Part shown: positions 5,902 to 10,809 of the stretch, piece after piece
Numbering within the stretch: position 1 is the stretch's first letter
How the letters are laid out: each line of letters begins with the position of its first letter
Source: Nitrososphaerales archaeon TH5894
Lineage (GTDB): Archaea > Thermoproteota > Nitrososphaeria > Nitrososphaerales > Nitrososphaeraceae
NCBI GenBank assembly: GCA_014523485.1
Contig: JAATVK010000276.1
Span: 1 to 10,809 of the forward strand
Direction: 5' to 3'
Length of the DNA stretch: 10,809 nucleotides
Made by a program: the position numbers and the translations under genes
Notes under the pieces: model-generated
Database searches by the model: none
What the model was told of the DNA's origin: nothing
Seen by the model: only the letters and a program-made list of their open reading frames with translations

Positions 5902-7803
5902 TTGAATGATTACCAACCATCACTTTTAGGATCTAGAATATCTAAAACGGGAAACATTTTGAGAAAAACAGCATTAGACCAAATAGATGATTATCAACTA
6001 AAATTTTCAAAGGTTACTGATTTCTATAATTATCTATTTAAGGATTTAATAGTTGATAAATATGATTTTACTAACGCATATTATACTGCAAAAAATTTTT
6101 TTGGAAAAGATATTCTCCATTTTGTTGCAGTAGATGGATCAGAGTATTCTAAACCATTGTTTGATTTGGTCATTTTTTACGCTGGTGCTTATTCTTGTGA
6201 TGGTTCTATCGAGTTTTCAGAACAATACAAAGGCAAATTGAAAATAAACTATCAAAATCGCTTTATTGACCATTCTCTAGATATTTCTAGTTGTATTCCT
6301 GTTTATATTGACAAAATCCCTGAAATAGATCATACATTTCATGATAAAGAGGGAAAAGTAAATTTGATGAAACCTATGACTGAAGAGATCATAATAAACA
6401 ATACAAATATAGCCAACCTTCTCATGACCTTTTCAGAATTTTATCTATCCTATAAATATGCATCTACTAAAAAGTATGATATTATATTCATGGATAGAAG
6501 TCTATCGAATATGTATTCAAGTTTGTTGTATGATACATCAAATAGAAAAACTTGGGATACCAACTCATCAATACTAAATTATAAAATAGATGATATGCCA
6601 ATTGATGTCAATGATATAATAATAGCACGACACAATATCATACATGATAAGTTAAACTTACCATCTCCAAGAGGAGATTATCTCAGATATGCAATTGTCA
6701 ATTTATTATCTCGAGAAAATCAAGAATTAGATATTACTCAAATTATTTTATTTCTTAGAATTAACAATGAAGAAAAGATAAGAAAACGAATTGAAAGATA
6801 TGTCCACAGTTCGATAGATGAAGGAATACTTGAGGAAGTAAAAAAAGGGAAGTATAAAATTGTTGAAAGATATAGATTTTCATGGTCAAGGATTAAAATA
6901 CTTGTAACCATAATAGGTGAAAAAATATTTGGAGAAAATAAAGAACATTTTATTTTAGATAATGAATCCGGAACGAAAAAATGGTTAACTACACTTGATT
7001 TCTCATTTTTAACACTATTTACACTTTATATGTTAATAGAAGAATGCTGGAAGAATAAAATCATTTTAATTGGAATAACAAAGGATACTGCAGCTCAAGA
7101 ATTCAAAAATCATGTTATACCAATTTGTTTAATGAATAATATTTGGACCAACTATAATATAATTTACGATAATCTTAACAAGATACCTAATACTGATAGA
7201 ATGCTACTCCAAGTTATGAGTATGCTAAACTCTGATAAAATAAATGTACCTTGGGGTTTAGTAGAATACGACTCGTCTTTTGTAATGGCAATTCCAGATT
7301 TTAAGAAAAGAAGAGGATATGTTAGTGGGGCAATTAAAAACAAAATTATACAAAGTCAATTATTTCTTAGATCTTTTGTACAATTAGCTAGTTCAAGACA
7401 AGATGAAAAACTTAGAAGTAATGTTTTAGCTATCGACAGACTTGTTTATCCAGAATTTGACTTGGATCAAAATGAAAATAGTATAGAAATGAAGCATGAG
7501 TATGGTAGTACAGAAAAAGTGAAATTTCTCCTATTTAGGAATAACAAAATTAAAAATGACCTACAAAATCTTTTACTTATTATACTAAAATCAATGAGTC
7601 ATTCAAATATAGGTGAAACTTTTGGATACAATAGACCTTTATTTGTTGCAGATAAAATAGCAAAGTGGCATAATCAAGAGTTTAGAAAGATTGTAGATTC
7701 AACAAGTCATTTGATAACATGCAATAAAAATCTGAAAAACTTTGTATATTACATGAATACATTTAGAGAGAAGAGGCAAGATTTTGAGTCAAACAGAAGA
7801 TAA
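5902..7803 (+). CDS. nurA: NurA-like 5'-3' nuclease with inserted winged-helix domain, 633 aa
   Basis: NurA is the manganese-dependent nuclease that pairs with the HerA translocase to resect DNA ends in archaea. The NurA domain is visible in pieces. AVDGS holds metal-ligand candidate Asp78. Glu179 lies in TFSEFY. IIFMDRS holds Asp198, with Arg where the family usually has Gly. IILIGITKDT (388-397) matches the late strand ending in a conserved Lys. The domain closes with YNRPLFVADKIAKWHNQEF (576-594). Between Asp198 and the late strand sits an insertion of about 190 residues. Within it, 257-325 looks like a winged helix (RGDYLRYAIVNLL, RKRIERYVHSSIDEGILEE, then wing KKGKYKI). Usual NurA proteins are roughly 300-450 residues, so this one is long. 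The start is TTG 5902: no in-frame ATG is available and a stop lies at 5878. herA follows with a 20-bp overlap. Confidence 0.85.
   Translation: MNDYQPSLLGSRISKTGNILRKTALDQIDDYQLKFSKVTDFYNYLFKDLIVDKYDFTNAYYTAKNFFGKDILHFVAVDGSEYSKPLFDLVIFYAGAYSCDGSIEFSEQYKGKLKINYQNRFIDHSLDISSCIPVYIDKIPEIDHTFHDKEGKVNLMKPMTEEIIINNTNIANLLMTFSEFYLSYKYASTKKYDIIFMDRSLSNMYSSLLYDTSNRKTWDTNSSILNYKIDDMPIDVNDIIIARHNIIHDKLNLPSPRGDYLRYAIVNLLSRENQELDITQIILFLRINNEEKIRKRIERYVHSSIDEGILEEVKKGKYKIVERYRFSWSRIKILVTIIGEKIFGENKEHFILDNESGTKKWLTTLDFSFLTLFTLYMLIEECWKNKIILIGITKDTAAQEFKNHVIPICLMNNIWTNYNIIYDNLNKIPNTDRMLLQVMSMLNSDKINVPWGLVEYDSSFVMAIPDFKKRRGYVSGAIKNKIIQSQLFLRSFVQLASSRQDEKLRSNVLAIDRLVYPEFDLDQNENSIEMKHEYGSTEKVKFLLFRNNKIKNDLQNLLLIILKSMSHSNIGETFGYNRPLFVADKIAKWHNQEFRKIVDSTSHLITCNKNLKNFVYYMNTFREKRQDFESNRR
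7773..7776 (+). promoter_or_regulatory. Shine-Dalgarno deciding the herA TTG start
   Basis: GAGG inside AGAAGAGGC ends seven bases before TTG 7784, ideal spacing for ribosome binding inside the end of nurA. The next in-frame Met is about 62 codons later, inside the N-terminal barrel, so TTG 7784 is the supported start. Confidence 0.65.
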
Positions 7804-9712
7804 TAAAAATAATAATAATAATATTCTTCCTATTTTTACAGATTTTGATGGAAAATTTAAAGGGAGATTAAGTGCTGTAATTCCAACTCGAATAAATAAT
7901 ACATCAGAAAATGCCCCAATATCTGCAAAATATGATTGTAGAATTAAAGTACAATATCACAAGGAAATTATGAGTCTATTAGAAGAAGGTATGATTATAG
8001 CTGTCAAGAACTTTAAATCAAAATTCAATAACCAACAAAATAATAATTCGGAATATTTTACTTTGTTTGTAGTATCTAGAATATGGCCTGATCATTATGG
8101 AATGAGAGGATTATCAGATTCTACATATTATCCAATGCAATTTGAAGTTATTGAACAATCTGTTGAAGATTGGGATACAGATGATAAATCTACTATGATG
8201 ATACAAATAAGTGCAATTCCAATTAATTATGATTTATTAATAAATACTACAGATAACGGAGAGACCAACCATGAATATGTCAAAGGGTTCTCTTATCCTA
8301 TAATTGGAGATACTGTATTTCTTCTCAATGCAAAGACAGTTAGTCAAATGTATAATCAAAAAGTAATGAAAAAAATGAACTGGAATGCTAATAACAATAA
8401 TTGTGTTAAATCTGAAGGTCCAGAATTAGGAATAATAAAAATGTTTGAAAACTCTACAGATAAAATTCCTATTTATGTTCATCTTGATAATTTAGTTCGG
8501 TATCATTTTGGTATCTTTGCATTTACTGGTGGAGGAAAGAGCAATCTTCTCTCAAATATTTTAAGAAAAATATTGTTACATACTAAAGATACAAAGATTT
8601 TACTATTTGATATCTCATGTGAGTATCCATTTTTGCTTGCAGAGTTATTTGCTGACCAGTTAATAGAATCAAAGATTATTCTAGAAAGTCCAGCAAATAA
8701 TGCAGAGCAATTTTATATTTCTGTTGTGAAACCAAGAGAGTTTGAAGAAGATGAAAGAGCTAAAAAAGGCTTGCTAAAAGTATTTGAAAAAGGAATAACC
8801 ACATATTTTGTTAAACCATCGTCTGTAATACCAACTTGCAAAGAGATACTTAAAGAATTAGAGGATTTAAAGAATGAAAGTACAGGTAAACCTCATTACA
8901 TGGATGCTATAAATCAAATATATACAAAACTTTTTGATTATATGACTCAAAATAATCTAATTGAATCCAGTTTTATTGATGAAAAATTTGTACAGATTTT
9001 AAGTATGTCTGCAATAGAAGCAATGAAAACTTTTAAAGTTAGTGATAAAGCAGGATTATATGCGTGGGCTTCAAGTAGGGATACATTGAGAGGTCGTCTA
9101 AAACAGAAGAAAAATGATACTACTAATAAGGATAATAATAACATAAATTATGATTCTGGTCTAACGTTAGATCAAATAATTGAAATACTTGAAGGAGATA
9201 CAAGATTAATATGTATCTCAATATCTGATCCATATACAATCAAGAATATTGCATTAACTCTAAGTCGCGAACTCCTTTATAAAAGAAAAAGGCAATTTAA
9301 GGTGAGACCCTATATTCTTTCTGTATTTGATGAGGCGCAAGAATTTGTACAAGATTTATCAAATGCTAGAGGAATTGATAAAGAATGTAGCCAAGGACTA
9401 GAAACATTACTTAGACAAGGAAGAAAATATGGGTTAGGAGGATGTATTGCAACACAGAGAATTGCTTATCTTAATACTAGTGCATTACAACAGCTTCATA
9501 CATATTTTGTGGGAACATTGCCAAGACCTTATGATAGAAACGTTGTAAGTAATACATTTAACATAGATAATCAAATATTAGAAAAAACATTGGAGTTTGC
9601 TCCAGGAGACTGGCTTTTGTCTAGCTATATTGCAACAGGTATTGAGAATGTTCCTATTTTTATTAAAGCTGAAGATTCAGAAAAGAAAATAGAAACTTTT
9701 ATAGAAAAATAG
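7784..9712 (+). CDS. herA: HerA-like hexameric DNA translocase (FtsK/HerA-class ATPase), 642 aa
   Basis: HerA is a ring-shaped ATPase that pumps double-stranded DNA into its partner nuclease NurA. The N-terminal region (about 18-185) fits the HAS barrel, beginning FDGKFKGRLSAVIPTRI. The ATPase domain follows. Walker A is FTGGGKSN with Lys252 and Ser253. LLFDISCEYPFLL (273-285) follows as in HerA. Walker B is ILSVFDEAQEF with Asp516 and Glu517. LLRQGRKYGLGG (542-553) carries arginine-finger candidates Arg544 and Arg547. CIATQR (554-559) is the sensor strand. The helical segment between the Walker motifs is long (about 320-460) and includes an Asn-rich linker near 446-453, so the protein exceeds the usual size of roughly 500 residues. 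Asn runs also occur at residues 9-13, written as AAT triplets just after the nurA stop. The 20-bp overlap with nurA implies one transcript and a shared complex. Confidence 0.92.
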   Translation: MSQTEDNKNNNNNILPIFTDFDGKFKGRLSAVIPTRINNTSENAPISAKYDCRIKVQYHKEIMSLLEEGMIIAVKNFKSKFNNQQNNNSEYFTLFVVSRIWPDHYGMRGLSDSTYYPMQFEVIEQSVEDWDTDDKSTMMIQISAIPINYDLLINTTDNGETNHEYVKGFSYPIIGDTVFLLNAKTVSQMYNQKVMKKMNWNANNNNCVKSEGPELGIIKMFENSTDKIPIYVHLDNLVRYHFGIFAFTGGGKSNLLSNILRKILLHTKDTKILLFDISCEYPFLLAELFADQLIESKIILESPANNAEQFYISVVKPREFEEDERAKKGLLKVFEKGITTYFVKPSSVIPTCKEILKELEDLKNESTGKPHYMDAINQIYTKLFDYMTQNNLIESSFIDEKFVQILSMSAIEAMKTFKVSDKAGLYAWASSRDTLRGRLKQKKNDTTNKDNNNINYDSGLTLDQIIEILEGDTRLICISISDPYTIKNIALTLSRELLYKRKRQFKVRPYILSVFDEAQEFVQDLSNARGIDKECSQGLETLLRQGRKYGLGGCIATQRIAYLNTSALQQLHTYFVGTLPRPYDRNVVSNTFNIDNQILEKTLEFAPGDWLLSSYIATGIENVPIFIKAEDSEKKIETFIEK

Positions 9713-9733
9713 TAATCTAAAATTAAAATATAA

Positions 9734-10809
9734 TTATTTATTTATCTCTTTTTCTTCAAAATATGGTAATACTTTATTTGCAAACTTTTTAATAAATTCA
9801 ATTTCATCAGGACTAGTACTGTGTGTATATATTTGGGTAAAGCCAGCATTAAAATATTCTTCTATTGGTTTAATTAAATCTTCTATTGAGGTAATTATTA
9901 GTATCGATTTTCTTAATTCATCATCTGATACTTCTTCTTTTGCTATTTTTTCTAATATTCTTGGATCACTTATATCTCGATCAAATGCATTATCGATTTG
10001 AGAGGTTCTCCAAAATTCACAGGATTTGAAAGCCTTATCATAATCTTCAGAATAAGAAATTTTTGGTTTTGCTATTTTTTCCAGTATATCAGGATCCTTT
10101 CCTACTTCTTTTGCTGCTTTATTAAATAGATCAAATACCTCATTAGAATTATTTGGTTTGGAAGTAGTTATCAATCCATCCGTTAATCTGCCAGCAGTTT
10201 GAATCGCTTCTTTTCCAGAAGCTGCCATATAAAGAGGAATATTTGTAGAAGGAGGTGTATATAGCTTGGCATTATTTACCTTAAAATATTGACCATTAAA
10301 GTTTACAAAACCATTATTGTTATTGTTATTTTTATTGTTATTATTTGATAAGCTTATTTCTTTGCCGTTGTCACCACTAACACTTTCTTTATTCCATAAT
10401 TTTTTTATTATTTTAATAGATTCAGTTGTTCGTTCTAGTCTTATGTCTGCGGAAGGCCAATCAAAACCTACAGAAACTTCATTCATAGCTTCGCCTGTAC
10501 CTATTCCCAATCCTATTCGTCCTGGATATAATACATCTAAAGAAGCAAATGCTTGTGCTATTATACCAGGATTATATCGATATACAGCTGCAGTGACTCC
10601 AGTTATGAATTTCATATTTTTTGTTCTTTCAGCGGCAGCCGCTAGCCAAACCCATGTAAAGTTACCAAAGCCACCGTTATGTGACCATGGGTGAAAATGA
10701 TCACTTGTCATAGTTTGATCAAATCCAGCCTTTTCTGCTTCTTTTACAAATTCAAACAAATCTGTCATTGAATATTGTTCTTGTGAAGCCCAATAACCTA
10801 GTTTTGTCA
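9734..10809 (-). CDS. F420-dependent luciferase-like oxidoreductase (glucose-6-phosphate-dehydrogenase type), start at or beyond the right edge
   Basis: A TIM-barrel luciferase-like monooxygenase-family enzyme expected to use coenzyme F420. From the ATG at 10768 the frame continues upstream to the window edge as TKLGYWASQEQYS, a typical first strand, so that ATG is internal. The last two window bases (read TG on this strand) could complete an ATG with one base outside. The motif SDHFHPW matches catalytic His40 and Trp44 of mycobacterial F420-dependent glucose-6-phosphate dehydrogenase, and GTGEAMNE contains the equivalent of Glu109. Archaeal members of this subfamily often act on unknown substrates, so the sugar-phosphate reaction is not assured. 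An Asn-rich run (SNNNNKNNNNNNGF, about 141-154 from the internal Met) interrupts the barrel in a loop. The gene converges on herA with a 21-bp spacer and is not in its operon. Confidence 0.88.
   Translation of the reverse strand, partial: TKLGYWASQEQYSMTDLFEFVKEAEKAGFDQTMTSDHFHPWSHNGGFGNFTWVWLAAAAERTKNMKFITGVTAAVYRYNPGIIAQAFASLDVLYPGRIGLGIGTGEAMNEVSVGFDWPSADIRLERTTESIKIIKKLWNKESVSGDNGKEISLSNNNNKNNNNNNGFVNFNGQYFKVNNAKLYTPPSTNIPLYMAASGKEAIQTAGRLTDGLITTSKPNNSNEVFDLFNKAAKEVGKDPDILEKIAKPKISYSEDYDKAFKSCEFWRTSQIDNAFDRDISDPRILEKIAKEEVSDDELRKSILIITSIEDLIKPIEEYFNAGFTQIYTHSTSPDEIEFIKKFANKVLPYFEEKEINK
10317..10347 (-). repeat. AAT/AAC triplet microsatellite in the oxidoreductase gene
   Basis: On the coding strand AAT and AAC triplets repeat, interrupted by one AAA, and encode the Asn run of the F420-type enzyme. 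Copy-number changes would stay in frame and alter only loop length. A shorter AAT tract lies at the start of herA (about 7801-7822). Confidence 0.7.

Noticed and set aside
8947..9144. Minus-strand 65-residue reading frame inside herA
   Set aside because: It lies fully within the well-supported HerA coding region and has no recognisable feature.
10317..10694. Plus-strand 125-residue reading frame
   Set aside because: It is antisense to the F420-type oxidoreductase; its leucine-rich start is the reverse reading of the Asn triplet tract.
1..10809. CRISPR array, complete tRNA or rRNA genes, insertion sequence or transposase
   Set aside because: No spaced identical repeats of CRISPR size, no complete cloverleaf, and no transposase or integrase motif were seen on either strand.

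Overview
The window is very AT-rich, with many AAT/AAC-coded asparagine runs. It carries an archaeal HerA/NurA pair, a deazaflavin (F420)-type luciferase-like oxidoreductase, a two-HTH coiled-coil protein of a kind I associate with soil ammonia-oxidising archaea, and small secreted acidic proteins behind TATA-type promoters. Together these suggest a Nitrososphaeria (Thaumarchaeota) genome, perhaps near Nitrososphaera or Nitrosocosmicus. That placement is inferred from gene content and was not computed.

Left part (1-3585): the C-terminal end of an SRPBCC-family protein runs off the left edge. About 1 kb without a convincing gene follows, holding a small tRNA-like fold and a long AT hairpin. 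Next come a 185-residue helical protein of unknown function, a gap with a 92-nt element closed by an 8-bp GC-rich stem, and two small exported proteins. The signal peptide of the second carries a near-perfect 36-bp tandem duplication.

Middle part (3586-5901): this is a decaying block. A minus-strand gene (3760-4275) is broken by two in-frame stops. The minus-strand two-HTH coiled-coil gene (4619-5443) appears to have lost about 56 C-terminal residues, which remain readable in another frame down to 4456. A plus-strand fragment (5634-5862) has one frameshift and two stops. Between the divergent units lie two sets of short repeats spaced by about one or two helical turns, possibly operators.

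Right part (5902-10809): a two-gene operon encodes a NurA-like nuclease with a probable winged-helix insertion and a HerA-like hexameric DNA translocase. The genes overlap by 20 bp and the second starts at a TTG behind a Shine-Dalgarno sequence. In archaea HerA and NurA form a DNA-end-resection machine; here no mre11/rad50 is adjacent, so housekeeping repair and a defence role both remain possible. Converging on herA, only 21 bp away, is an F420-dependent glucose-6-phosphate-dehydrogenase-like protein whose start lies at or just beyond the right edge.
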